From positions 4,092,001 to 4,156,000 of the forward strand of contig AP025576.1 in the NCBI GenBank assembly GCA_022845955.1: a stretch of DNA of 64,000 bases. Direction: 5' to 3'. The notes under the pieces are model-generated. The model was not told where the DNA came from. It worked only from the letters and a program-made list of their open reading frames with translations, and searched no databases. The DNA is from Lachnospiraceae bacterium. GTDB lineage: Bacteria; Bacillota; Clostridia; Lachnospirales; Lachnospiraceae. Positions 34,391-42,693 of the stretch are shown piece after piece (the stretch's first letter is position 1; each line of letters starts with the position of its first letter). Position numbers and translations under genes: made by a program.

Positions 34391-36780
34391 ACCTTTTCCT
34401 CCTGTGAGTTTTTGTCCTCCAATAGCTTCCACGCTGCCAGCAAGGCCTGTCCCAGCGCAATCCCTCCGTCATTTCCCGGCACCTTTTCGTTCACATACAC
34501 CAGAAACCCTTCCTCCTCCAGAAGGCTCCTGCAGCGCTCCTGCAGGATCACATTGGCAAAAACGCCGCCGCTTAAAGCGATCCTGTTCTCCTGAAACCGC
34601 TCCCGTAACCGGCGGCATATGTCCAGCACCATTTGGGCGACCGCTTCATGAAAGCCGAGGGCAAGCGCTTCTGTTTTTTCCGTCCTGTCCTTCTCTTTAT
34701 ACCACGCCTGCATTCCTTTTGTCTCCCGGAAAATTTTACGTATCAGCGGCGTCCTGTCCGCAAGGAGAACATTTCCCTCCTCCCGGAGGGGAAAAGACAG
34801 CTCCGCAGGGGGCATCCCGCGCTCCATGGCCCGGGCCGCCGCATTTTCAAGGGCTATGGCACATTCCCCCTCATAGCTGTTTGTCTCCCGGATTCCCAGC
34901 AGGGCGCATACCGCATCAAAAAGCCGGCCCATACTGGTGCTCCTCTCCGTATTAATATGGCCTGATAGCGCCGCACTGACGATTTTCCGCCTCAGCTGCG
35001 GCTCTTCCCCTTCCTTCTTTTCACCAGACAAACCGCAGCCTGCATGCTCCAGATGACACAGGGCCGTCAGGCCCGCATCCTTTGCCGAGGCATCCCCTCC
35101 GATAAGTTCTGTTTCCTCCAGGTGGCCGGCTCTCAGGAACGCACTTCCCTCGCATAACAGGAATTCACCTCCCCATACCGTACCGTCCGTCCCATATCCC
35201 GTACCGTCAAAAACCACGGCAATACAGCGGCGCAGGCCATGCTCCGCCATGACAGAGGCCCCATGGGCATGATGATGCTGGAATGCAAACAAAGGCAGCC
35301 CTTTTTCTCCGGCAAGCCGGGACGCTTCCCGGGAGCTTGCATATCCCGGATGAAGATCACAGGCTATGGCACGGGGAACGATTCCAAACAGCTTCTCCAT
35401 GTGATCCACAGCATGAAGATAGGTACGAAGCACCTGATAACTTTCCAAATCCCCGAAATACTGGCTCATATATCCCCTTGTCCGGCAGGCCAGGCAAAAA
35501 GCCGCCTTCAGATCCCCTCCCATGGCAAGCACCGGCATGGGACACGCCGACGGAAGGCCGACAGGATCGGGGACAAGACCTCTGCTGCGTCGCAATAGCT
35601 GGGGCCGTCCGCCTGTCATACGCATAAGGGAATCGTCCAAAGGTGTCACAATCCTTCTGTCATTCCAGGCAATCCCCGCAAGCAGGAAAGGGTTTTTCTG
35701 CAAAAGCTTCTCCATTTCCTCATCCGCCGTCAGGATAGGCTCATCCGTCACATTACCGCTGGTTATCACCAGCGGCCCCACTGCCTGTGTAAGCAGTTGG
35801 TGCAGCCCCGTATAAGGAAGAAAAGCTCCCAGGAAACGGCTTTCGCCGCTCACTTCACAGGAAAAGCCATATTCCCTCTTTTTGACACACAGCAGCACAA
35901 TCGGGCGGGCGGAAGAACAGAGCAATTCCTCCTCCTGCTTCGAAACCAGGCAGACCTCGCGGATACTCTCCAGGGATGGAAACATGACGGCAAACGGTTT
36001 ATTATCCCTGTGCTTCAGCCGCCGGAGCCTCTCCACGCAAGCTCCCCTGTCCGGGCGGCAGGCAAACTGGTAGCCTCCGATTCCCTTCAACGCAATAACG
36101 CCTCCTGCACGCAGGGTTTCCTGCGCCGCCTCCAATGCCGCCTCCTTTTCTCTACAGGCAAAACCACCTTCCCCATCCGGGGCCATCCACCGAAGCTGCG
36201 GCCCGCAGGCGTGGCAGGATATGGTCTGTGCATGTCTCCGCCGCATTTCCGGGCTGGAGCATGTTTGAAAATTCATCCCCGTATATTCCTCCCTGCAGGA
36301 AGGACACATGCCGAATTCCCTCATGGTTATATGCGCTCTGTCATAGGGGACCTCTTCGGTAATGCTGTAACGGGGACCGCAGTTCACGCAGCTTATAAAC
36401 GGATAACGGTATCTGCGGTTATCCGGATTTCTCATTTCCGCAAGACATGCCTCGCAAAGAGGAAGATCCGCAGGAAGAAGCGGAAAATCCGCTCCGTTCT
36501 CCGCTTCGCTTTCCACAATGCCAAAATCCCCCGGGGCGGTTTCATCCTCGTTTACCGGTACCGCCTGTACCCGGTCAACCCTGGCTGCAGGCGGGGCACA
36601 TGAACGAAGGCGACAGATAAAGTTATCCATCGCCTCCGCATCTCCAAACGCATCTATCCTTACCACTCCGCCGCTGTTGCGGACACTTCCTCTGATATGA
36701 AGTTGTTCAGCCAGGGCCGCCACAAAAGGCCGGTAGCCGACCCCCTGGACCACACCCAGAATGGTAATTTCATATCTCAT
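34360..36780 (-). CDS. hypF: Carbamoyltransferase HypF
   Basis: 806 aa from 36780 (MRYEITILGVVQGVGYRPFV) behind GGAGAAGG. Domains in order: acylphosphatase (residues 1-90, GVVQGVGYRPF), two zinc fingers (CEACLAEM...CVNCGPRY and CPSCREEY...CHACGPQL, about 105-190), a YrdC-like domain (GVIALKGIGGYQFACR, about 210-385), and a Kae1-like domain with FQHHHAHGASVMAEHG and FDGTGYGTDGTVWGGE (about 400-790). It makes the carbamoyl group passed to HypE. ATGA overlap with echF couples hydrogenase synthesis and maturation. Confidence 0.95.
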   Translation of the reverse strand: MRYEITILGVVQGVGYRPFVAALAEQLHIRGSVRNSGGVVRIDAFGDAEAMDNFICRLRSCAPPAARVDRVQAVPVNEDETAPGDFGIVESEAENGADFPLLPADLPLCEACLAEMRNPDNRRYRYPFISCVNCGPRYSITEEVPYDRAHITMREFGMCPSCREEYTGMNFQTCSSPEMRRRHAQTISCHACGPQLRWMAPDGEGGFACREKEAALEAAQETLRAGGVIALKGIGGYQFACRPDRGACVERLRRLKHRDNKPFAVMFPSLESIREVCLVSKQEEELLCSSARPIVLLCVKKREYGFSCEVSGESRFLGAFLPYTGLHQLLTQAVGPLVITSGNVTDEPILTADEEMEKLLQKNPFLLAGIAWNDRRIVTPLDDSLMRMTGGRPQLLRRSRGLVPDPVGLPSACPMPVLAMGGDLKAAFCLACRTRGYMSQYFGDLESYQVLRTYLHAVDHMEKLFGIVPRAIACDLHPGYASSREASRLAGEKGLPLFAFQHHHAHGASVMAEHGLRRCIAVVFDGTGYGTDGTVWGGEFLLCEGSAFLRAGHLEETELIGGDASAKDAGLTALCHLEHAGCGLSGEKKEGEEPQLRRKIVSAALSGHINTERSTSMGRLFDAVCALLGIRETNSYEGECAIALENAAARAMERGMPPAELSFPLREEGNVLLADRTPLIRKIFRETKGMQAWYKEKDRTEKTEALALGFHEAVAQMVLDICRRLRERFQENRIALSGGVFANVILQERCRSLLEEEGFLVYVNEKVPGNDGGIALGQALLAAWKLLEDKNSQEEKVCAWHCPEGF

Positions 36781-37220
36781 GCCTTCTCCTGTCCTCCGGT
36801 GCTTACCGCTTCCGGTTTTGCCGCGGGCTGGGCCGCCGGTTTCACGGCAGGCTTTACCGGCGGATCCGGCATATTGGTCTTTAAGAAGCTGTCCGTATTC
36901 TTTTTCCCGTCCGGCTGGGTATAGGACTGCTTCATGGACAGGCATTTTTTCGGACAGGTCTCCACGCAGCAGCCGCACTGGATACAGCCGAACCGTTCGA
37001 TTTCCCACAGCTTGGCCGCCCGATCCACGGTAATCGCTCCCGTAGGACATTTCCGGGCACAAAGACTGCAGAGCACACAGGTATCGATATCGATTTCCAC
37101 ATGTCCCCTCGTCCTCTCCGGGTATTCTCTCGGCTGCTCGGGATACGGTCTGGTTACCGGCTTACTGAACAGGTTCTTTAACACCACGCCGGTAAATTTC
37201 ATTGTGTTCATATGCTTCAT
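36777..37220 (-). CDS. echF: Ech-type hydrogenase ferredoxin-like subunit (EchF)
   Basis: 147 aa. Two 4Fe-4S clusters are set by CVLCSLCARKCP and CIQCGCCVETCP, as in NuoI/EchF, which passes electrons from soluble ferredoxin toward the hydrogenase. An unusual C-terminal extension of about 35 residues is rich in Pro, Ala and Lys (PVKPAVKPAAQPAAKPEAV). Sixth ech gene, 22 bp after echE; the hypF gene overlaps its end. Confidence 0.92.
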   Translation of the reverse strand: MKHMNTMKFTGVVLKNLFSKPVTRPYPEQPREYPERTRGHVEIDIDTCVLCSLCARKCPTGAITVDRAAKLWEIERFGCIQCGCCVETCPKKCLSMKQSYTQPDGKKNTDSFLKTNMPDPPVKPAVKPAAQPAAKPEAVSTGGQEKA

Positions 37221-37242
37221 AGTATCACTCCCCTTGTCTTTC

Positions 37243-38322
37243 TCAGCGTTCCGTACAACTGATACAGGGATCGATTGTCAGAATCAGGATCGGCACATCG
37301 GCCAGCTGACAGCCCTTCAGCGTTTCCAGCAAAGCGGGCAGATTGGCAAAGGTAGGGGTGCGGACCCGGAAACGGTCTATGAATTTAGTCCCGTTGGCTT
37401 TTACATAGTAAATGGCCTCTCCCCTGGGCTGTTCCTCTCTCATGAAATATTCCCCGTCCGGAAAGCCCTTAAAAGGAACTGCCACTTCCCCTCCGGGAAT
37501 CCGGGATATTGCCTGACGGATTAAATCAATGGACTGGAAAATTTCCCGGATACGTACATCGCATCGGGCATAACAGTCCCCGATATTGCTGGTAATCGGT
37601 TCAAAGTTCAAATCGGCATAGGCCGCATACCCCAGCTTCCTGTTGTCCAGGGCGATACCGCTGGCACGCATAAACGGCCCCACCGCACCCAGATCATGCG
37701 CCTGCTGGGCGGTGAGAAAACCTACGTCACGAAGGCGGCTGTTCACGGCCGTATCCTCCAGAAAAGTCCTTGCCACCACCTTCAGTTCCTTCTCGATATC
37801 CGTAAAATCCGCCACAAACCGGCGCAGCATGGAAGCTTCCATATCCTTGCGCTGTCCGCCTATCTTATTCACGGAAAAAATAACCCTTCCGCCTGTGGAG
37901 GCTTCGAACATATCCAGTACCTTTTCCCTGATTTTCCAGGACTGCATAAAAAGGCTTTCAAAACCGAAGGCATCCGCCAGAAGCCCCAGCCACAGCAAAT
38001 GGCTGTGAATTCTGGACATTTCACACCATATAGTGCGCAGATAATGGGCCCTGGGCGGGATTTCAATATTCATAATGTGTTCCACAGCCTCACAATAGCC
38101 CATGCCATGCATGAAGCTGCAGATTCCGCAGATACGCTCCGCAACATATACATACTCGGTAAATTCTTTTTTTTCAACCAGTTTTTCCAGTCCTCTGTGT
38201 ACAAAACCAATGGAAGGGACCGCTTCCACAATCTTTTCATCCTCTAAAACCAAATCCAGATGAATCGGCTCCGGAAGTACCGGATGCTGGGGTCCAAATG
38301 GAATCGTGCTGCGTGTGGACAT
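37243..38322 (-). CDS. echE: Ech-type [NiFe] hydrogenase large subunit (EchE)
   Basis: 359 aa from 38322 behind AAGGAGAA. The Ni-Fe site cysteines are in RICGICSFMHGMGYCEAVE (Cys65, Cys68) and DPCISC (Cys353, Cys356) near the end. Only Thr-Glu-Arg follows, so there is no long C-terminal maturation peptide to cleave. NuoD-like framework motifs are VPSIGFVHRGLEKLVE and GMGYCEAVEHI. Catalytic subunit of a group 4 hydrogenase, H2 forming or oxidising. Confidence 0.95.
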   Translation of the reverse strand: MSTRSTIPFGPQHPVLPEPIHLDLVLEDEKIVEAVPSIGFVHRGLEKLVEKKEFTEYVYVAERICGICSFMHGMGYCEAVEHIMNIEIPPRAHYLRTIWCEMSRIHSHLLWLGLLADAFGFESLFMQSWKIREKVLDMFEASTGGRVIFSVNKIGGQRKDMEASMLRRFVADFTDIEKELKVVARTFLEDTAVNSRLRDVGFLTAQQAHDLGAVGPFMRASGIALDNRKLGYAAYADLNFEPITSNIGDCYARCDVRIREIFQSIDLIRQAISRIPGGEVAVPFKGFPDGEYFMREEQPRGEAIYYVKANGTKFIDRFRVRTPTFANLPALLETLKGCQLADVPILILTIDPCISCTER

Positions 38323-38353
38323 AGTATATTCTCCTTGTATAAATGCAATTACA

Positions 38354-38692
38354 TTACTCTTTAAAGGGTGCTTCCTTCTTGATACGGTACAGGTTTCCAT
38401 GGTAGTCCATTGTGATCATCTTAATGGGGATGCCGAACAGGTCATGGATTTCATTTTCATATAGAAAAGCCGGCCCGTAAATATCGCTGATGCTCACAAT
38501 CTCCGTATCCGGCAGAATGCTGATCCGAAGCCCTACCATCTTATATTCTTTACCGAAGGAATAGGTAATCTCTGTCCTGTCCCCCGCTTTTGCCGCACAA
38601 ATCTGAATGATCCGGTAATCCCTGTGCTTCAGCTTCAGGACCTCGGTTACCAGATTTTCCGGTTCCACCTGCATGATTTCGCCGTCAATCAT
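38354..38692 (-). CDS. echD: Ech hydrogenase subunit D (NuoC-like)
   Basis: 112 aa. LYENEIHDLFGIPIKMITMD is the NuoC/EchD-type signature (E-x-x-D-x-F-G), and the protein is short, as in Ech where the subunit is reduced to about 110 aa. A peripheral scaffold between EchC and EchE. The start overlaps the end of echC by 4 bp. Confidence 0.9.
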   Translation of the reverse strand: MIDGEIMQVEPENLVTEVLKLKHRDYRIIQICAAKAGDRTEITYSFGKEYKMVGLRISILPDTEIVSISDIYGPAFLYENEIHDLFGIPIKMITMDYHGNLYRIKKEAPFKE

Positions 38693-39162
38693 TTTGCTCC
38701 TCCTTCCGGTCTTCCCTGTCCGCCGTCCGTTTGTTTCTGTGAAGCGCGTTCCTCTCTTTTCTTATCCAGGAGAGCGACGGCTTTAACCACGCCGTCTATG
38801 ATCGCTTCCGGGCGGGCCGCACAGCCGGGTACATATATGTCCACCGGGATAATGGTATCCACACCGCCGATAATATTATAACATTCCTTGAAAATACCGC
38901 CGTTGCAGGCGCATATCCCCACCGCCACCACCACCTTCGGAGAAGGCATCTGGGAATAAAGCTGCTGTACCACGGGCTTGTTCTGCTCATTGATACCGCC
39001 GGTAATCAGGAAAATATCCGCATGCTTGGGATTTCCTGTATTAATGACCCCGAACCGCTCCACATCATAGACCGGAGTCAGGCAGGCCAGCACTTCTATA
39101 TCACATCCGTTGCAGCTGGAGCCGTCGTAATGCAGCAGCCAGGGTGATTTTGATATTTTCAT
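38689..39162 (-). CDS. echC: Ech hydrogenase small subunit C (NuoB-like)
   Basis: 157 aa. The proximal 4Fe-4S cluster ligands are visible at Cys17 and Cys20 (SSCNGCDIE), Cys84/86 (GICACNGG) and Cys114 (VPGCAARPE), with ITGGINEQNKP and VPVDIYVPG-like neighbours. It connects EchF to the NiFe site. The Gln/Gly/Lys-rich tail (DGGQGRPEGG) is short and non-essential looking. Confidence 0.95.
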   Translation of the reverse strand: MKISKSPWLLHYDGSSCNGCDIEVLACLTPVYDVERFGVINTGNPKHADIFLITGGINEQNKPVVQQLYSQMPSPKVVVAVGICACNGGIFKECYNIIGGVDTIIPVDIYVPGCAARPEAIIDGVVKAVALLDKKREERASQKQTDGGQGRPEGGAK

Positions 39163-39186
39163 TTTTGCTCCTTCCTTTCCGGTCCT

Positions 39187-40053
39187 TTATTTCATCAGCA
39201 TGACGATCATCAGGTTAATCCCGCCTGCCGCCAGCGTTACAATCCAGGTCCACTTCAGCATAATCTGCCATTTTACCCTGGGGAACGTGTTGTCAATCAG
39301 GGTTTCCACAAGGAACGCCAGCAGGCAGACCAAAATAGCCGTCGGAATGCTCCACCAGCTGGAATTGACGATAAAAAGCCCCACGACTCCCAGCAGGAAT
39401 ACATTCTCATACCAGTGGGATAACGTAACCAGAGCCAGGATATTTCCGGAAAGTTCAGTTGTCAGCCCTCTTACCATTTCCTGATGGGCATGGTGGGAGG
39501 TACTGATATCATAAGGTGATTTCCGGAATTTGATAGTCAGGATATAAAGGAAGCCGATAAAAAATCCGGGCAGGAGACAGATTGCGGAAATATCGCTCTG
39601 TGCGATCTCCTTTACGGAAAAGCTTCCTGTGGCTATATAAAATCCGATGGCGGTAAGCAGAACCATAGGTTCATAAGCCATCATCTGCATCAGTTCCCTC
39701 TGCGCTCCCATGGAGCTGTAAGGCGCATTGGCCGAACAGGCTGACATGATAAAGAATATCCCGGCCAGGGTCAGGGCAAAGAATACCAGCAGGATATCGC
39801 CGCCCCAGAAAAACAAAGCACCCGTAAAGACCACGAATACCAGGAATCCGCATACCAGGAAATCCTGCACGCTGTTCACCACAACGGACTGTTTGGCGAA
39901 CAGCTTGTTGATATCATAAAAAGGCTGCAGCACGGAAGGCCCTTTCCTTCCCTGCATGCGGGCCGCCACCTTACGGTCGATGCCTTCCAGAAGGCCGCCC
40001 AGAAAAGGTGCGCAGATAATATACAAAACAGCGAGTAAGAAATATACGGACAT
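39187..40053 (-). CDS. echB: Ech hydrogenase membrane subunit B (NuoH-like)
   Basis: 288 aa, eight or so membrane helices. GRKGPSVLQPFYDINKLFAK is the NuoH/EchB signature facing the quinone/ion channel junction, and GAQRELMQMMAYEPMVL follows. In Ech it links the soluble arm to the ion-pumping EchA. It overlaps the echA stop by 1 bp, so translation is coupled. Confidence 0.95.
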   Translation of the reverse strand: MSVYFLLAVLYIICAPFLGGLLEGIDRKVAARMQGRKGPSVLQPFYDINKLFAKQSVVVNSVQDFLVCGFLVFVVFTGALFFWGGDILLVFFALTLAGIFFIMSACSANAPYSSMGAQRELMQMMAYEPMVLLTAIGFYIATGSFSVKEIAQSDISAICLLPGFFIGFLYILTIKFRKSPYDISTSHHAHQEMVRGLTTELSGNILALVTLSHWYENVFLLGVVGLFIVNSSWWSIPTAILVCLLAFLVETLIDNTFPRVKWQIMLKWTWIVTLAAGGINLMIVMLMK

Positions 40054-41978
40054 CAGAGCGCACCTCCTATCGTCATAATCATAAGAATAATCAGTGCTCC
40101 CGAAGCAAGCACCAGGGACGGCAGGAGAAGCTTGTTTTCCCCGAAATAATCCGGCATGTACCAGTTAGCCAGATACATGTGCTTTTCTTCCCCGAAGGAG
40201 TCCGTAAAATTCCTGTCATCCCCCGCATTGGCTCCGCCCATATAGGACATAACCAGCTTGTTTTTCTTGCCCAGGGTCAGTATACGCACCGCCACCGGCA
40301 GCACCAGGATGGTACAGAGCATCATAATCATAATATACAGGTTGCCGGTTCCGATGAGGTTAGGCACATACTGGTGATACATATCCATCAGGAAAGGCTC
40401 AATCAGGTATGTGGATACCAGCGGGAAGGAAAGGCACAGGGCCACCATGAGCACGCTCAGGGATAACAGGGAAGTCCATTCGCTCTTCTTGGTCACGTTG
40501 GTAAGCTGCTCTGAATGATGATGGACCGCTACCAGCGTTCCCAGCCATTTGGTCCAGTAAAACAAAGTGGTTGCGCTTCCGAATACCAGGAAAATAACCA
40601 GCAGGATGCTTCCGGAATCCACATAGGCCTTCAGTGCCGCCCACTTGGAAATCAGCATGCCGAAAGGCGCAAGGAACATACCTGCGATACCGATAATCAT
40701 TACATAAGCCAGTCCGGGCAGCTTTACAATCAGCCCGTGCATATCTTCAATATTTCTGCTCCCTGTACAGTTTTCCACCGCGCCTACGGAAAGGAACATC
40801 AGGGATTTGGATACGGCATGGAACATCATCAGGAGGATGGCCGCCCATACCGCTTCATGCATTCCCACGCCGGCACAGGCTGTAATCAGCCCCAGATTGG
40901 AGATCGTGGAATATGCCAGAACCTTTTTCCCGTCATCCTGGGAAATCGCCAGCATGGAGGTTACCAGGAAGGTAAAGCCGCCTATGGTGGTCACCATCAT
41001 ACCTGCCAGATTGCCTTCCATGGCAGGTGCAAGGCGGATCAGCAGATACACGCCGGCCTTAACCATGGTCGCGGAATGCAGCAGTGCGCTGGTAGGCGTA
41101 GGCGCCACCATCGCTCCGAGAAGCCAGCCGGAAAAAGGAAGCTGGGCGCTCTTGGTCAGCCCCGCAAAAGCCAGGAATACCACAGGTATCAGGGCAAGCC
41201 CTGCCTTCGCATCCGCGCTGACAGCAAGGGCAACCAGATCCTGGATATTGATGACCTGAAGGGAAATTGCCGCATAAGCAATGGCCACGGCAAAACCCAG
41301 GCCGCCCAGCAGGTTCATCCACAGGGCCTTAAAGGAATTCTCCATGGCCTCATCCGTCTGGTTGTAGCCAATCAGCAGGAAGGAGCAGATACTGGTAATC
41401 TCCCAGAAGAAATAAATCCAGATCAGATTGCTGGAGAAAATCAGTCCCATCATAGCTCCCAGGAACAGAAACAGCATTCCGAAAAAGAAGTACCTTCTGT
41501 CCTTGTAATCCAGATGGTGCCTGTTGTAGTCCTTCATATAACCCAGGGCATACACACAGATCAGACAGCCCACAATTCCGATGATTAAGCTCATGGCAAT
41601 CGTCAGCTTGTCCGCATAAATATGGTTTCCGGGAATTTCCGTACGGCCGGTAAGCTCCAGCCAGGTCATCAACCCCGTCTGTGCAAGAGACAGCAATGCA
41701 CAATAATACTTTTTAAATTTAAAGCTGTAATAAAATACAAGAACTACCAAAGCCCATTCCACCGCCAGCATCAGCATATCGATACCGTGCGTGTGAGGCA
41801 GGTAGGAAACGGTTTCCCCAGATATCAGGCTGGTCACCGCAAAGATAATAACTGCCGCTACTAAGATCCCGCAGAGAGTAAACTGGACGCATCTTCTGAC
41901 CAGTCCGCTCTTTCTCATGCATGACATAACGAGCGCAGCAAAGAAAGGAAACAGAATCAAAAAACCTATCATTCCCAT
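40053..41978 (-). CDS. echA: Ech hydrogenase membrane subunit A (NuoL/Mrp-like antiporter)
   Basis: 641 aa from 41978, with GGGGGAAAT upstream; the frame runs 30 residues further upstream without a good site. About 14-16 membrane helices. MVAPTPTSALLHSATMVKAG and the conserved Lys/His/Glu residues of the antiporter family are present (FWEITSICSFLLIGYN and the LTKSAQLPFSGWL block). It drives proton or sodium translocation powered by the hydrogenase. First gene of the ech-hyp operon. Confidence 0.95.
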   Translation of the reverse strand: MGMIGFLILFPFFAALVMSCMRKSGLVRRCVQFTLCGILVAAVIIFAVTSLISGETVSYLPHTHGIDMLMLAVEWALVVLVFYYSFKFKKYYCALLSLAQTGLMTWLELTGRTEIPGNHIYADKLTIAMSLIIGIVGCLICVYALGYMKDYNRHHLDYKDRRYFFFGMLFLFLGAMMGLIFSSNLIWIYFFWEITSICSFLLIGYNQTDEAMENSFKALWMNLLGGLGFAVAIAYAAISLQVINIQDLVALAVSADAKAGLALIPVVFLAFAGLTKSAQLPFSGWLLGAMVAPTPTSALLHSATMVKAGVYLLIRLAPAMEGNLAGMMVTTIGGFTFLVTSMLAISQDDGKKVLAYSTISNLGLITACAGVGMHEAVWAAILLMMFHAVSKSLMFLSVGAVENCTGSRNIEDMHGLIVKLPGLAYVMIIGIAGMFLAPFGMLISKWAALKAYVDSGSILLVIFLVFGSATTLFYWTKWLGTLVAVHHHSEQLTNVTKKSEWTSLLSLSVLMVALCLSFPLVSTYLIEPFLMDMYHQYVPNLIGTGNLYIMIMMLCTILVLPVAVRILTLGKKNKLVMSYMGGANAGDDRNFTDSFGEEKHMYLANWYMPDYFGENKLLLPSLVLASGALIILMIMTIGGAL

Positions 41979-42089
41979 ATGGAATTTCCCCCGCTTTCGC
42001 CTTATTGGACTTTTACTCAGGCTCATAGGTGGGTAGTACGTGTGCCGGACGTATTGCTCATCTAACAAAGTTTGAATCAGTCCTTATCC

Positions 42090-42118
42090 ATCCTACTTCT
42101 CTTGTCCGAAAGTGTCAA
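42090..42118 (-). promoter_or_regulatory. Promoter of the ech-hyp operon
   Basis: Minus-strand TTGACA (42118-42113) and TAGGAT (42095-42090) with exact 17-bp spacing, about 110 bp upstream of the echA start. Near-consensus, so expression is probably strong unless regulated. Confidence 0.8.
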
Positions 42119-42169
42119 GTGACAAGTAGGAAAAAATGTAGAAAGAAAATCCAAATGCTGTTTTTGTGT

Positions 42170-42177
42170 GGTATAAT
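42170..42177 (+). promoter_or_regulatory. Extended -10 promoter of the small membrane protein gene
   Basis: TGGTATAAT (TG at 42169-42170, TATAAT at 42172-42177) without a clear -35. About 90 bp of leader follow before the start codon, containing CGGCAGGGAAACTGCCG as a small hairpin. Confidence 0.65.
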
Positions 42178-42268
42178 ATAGGCAGCACTACTTACCCTTG
42201 CTGTTACGGCCGGCAGGGAAACTGCCGTTCACCGCATGATTCCCTTACTGTATAAAGGAGGTTTCCGT

Positions 42269-42514
42269 ATGAAATGTCTGTTCAGCTGTGCCAATCAATA
42301 TGTAAAAGAATCGGACTGGAAGGATCTGGCGCTGGTTAAATTCTGCCTGTGTGCCATCGGCGTCATGATCGGTCTTTCCATCCCCAGGAAGAAAAAGAAA
42401 GTCCCCTTCCTGATCGCCGCCGTCATTTTCACTGCAACCTATATCCCTTTGATGACAAAATTCCTTCGGATTGTATGCCGCAAGGATGACGGGGAAGCTT
42501 GTGAATGTGAATAA
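42269..42514 (+). CDS. Small conserved membrane protein of unknown function
   Basis: 81 aa from 42269 behind AAAGGAGG (12 codons inside a longer frame). FCLCAIGVMIGLSIPRKKKK and FLIAAVIFTATYIPLMTKFL are two membrane segments with a basic loop. An N-terminal FSCANQYV and a C-terminal Cys/Glu tail flank them. Similar small Lachnospiraceae proteins are often labelled permease of a phosphate ABC transporter, without support. Divergent from the ech operon, convergent with the glycosidase gene. Confidence 0.6.
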   Translation: MKCLFSCANQYVKESDWKDLALVKFCLCAIGVMIGLSIPRKKKKVPFLIAAVIFTATYIPLMTKFLRIVCRKDDGEACECE

Positions 42515-42601
42515 CAACCGGTAACCGTAAAAGTAAACTTCCATGCCCGGTTCCCCGGGCAACACCATGCATGAAAACAGCCGGGCCGAATGGCCATCCA
42601 T

Positions 42602-42668
42602 ACTGTGGAAGCGAAGCTTTCACAGTCACAAAACCGGCCCTGCAGAATGACTTTGCAGGGCCGGTTTT
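42602..42668. terminator. Two tandem hairpins, bidirectional terminator
   Basis: The stronger one has a perfect 15-bp stem (AAAACCGGCCCTGCA at 42630-42644, complement at 42654-42668) and T-tracts on both sides. A weaker one uses ACTGTGGAAGC (42602-42612) with one mismatch. Placed between the convergent small membrane protein and glycosidase genes. Confidence 0.9.
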
Positions 42669-42693
42669 AGGATCTGCGGCCGGAACCGTTTCC

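Noticed and set aside
40515-41588. Plus-strand frame opposite echA
   Set aside because: His/Gln-rich antisense reading of membrane helices; echA is certain.
42180-42268. Riboswitch in the leader of the small membrane protein gene
   Set aside because: Only a short CGGCAG/CTGCCG hairpin is visible; no match to a known aptamer was recognised.
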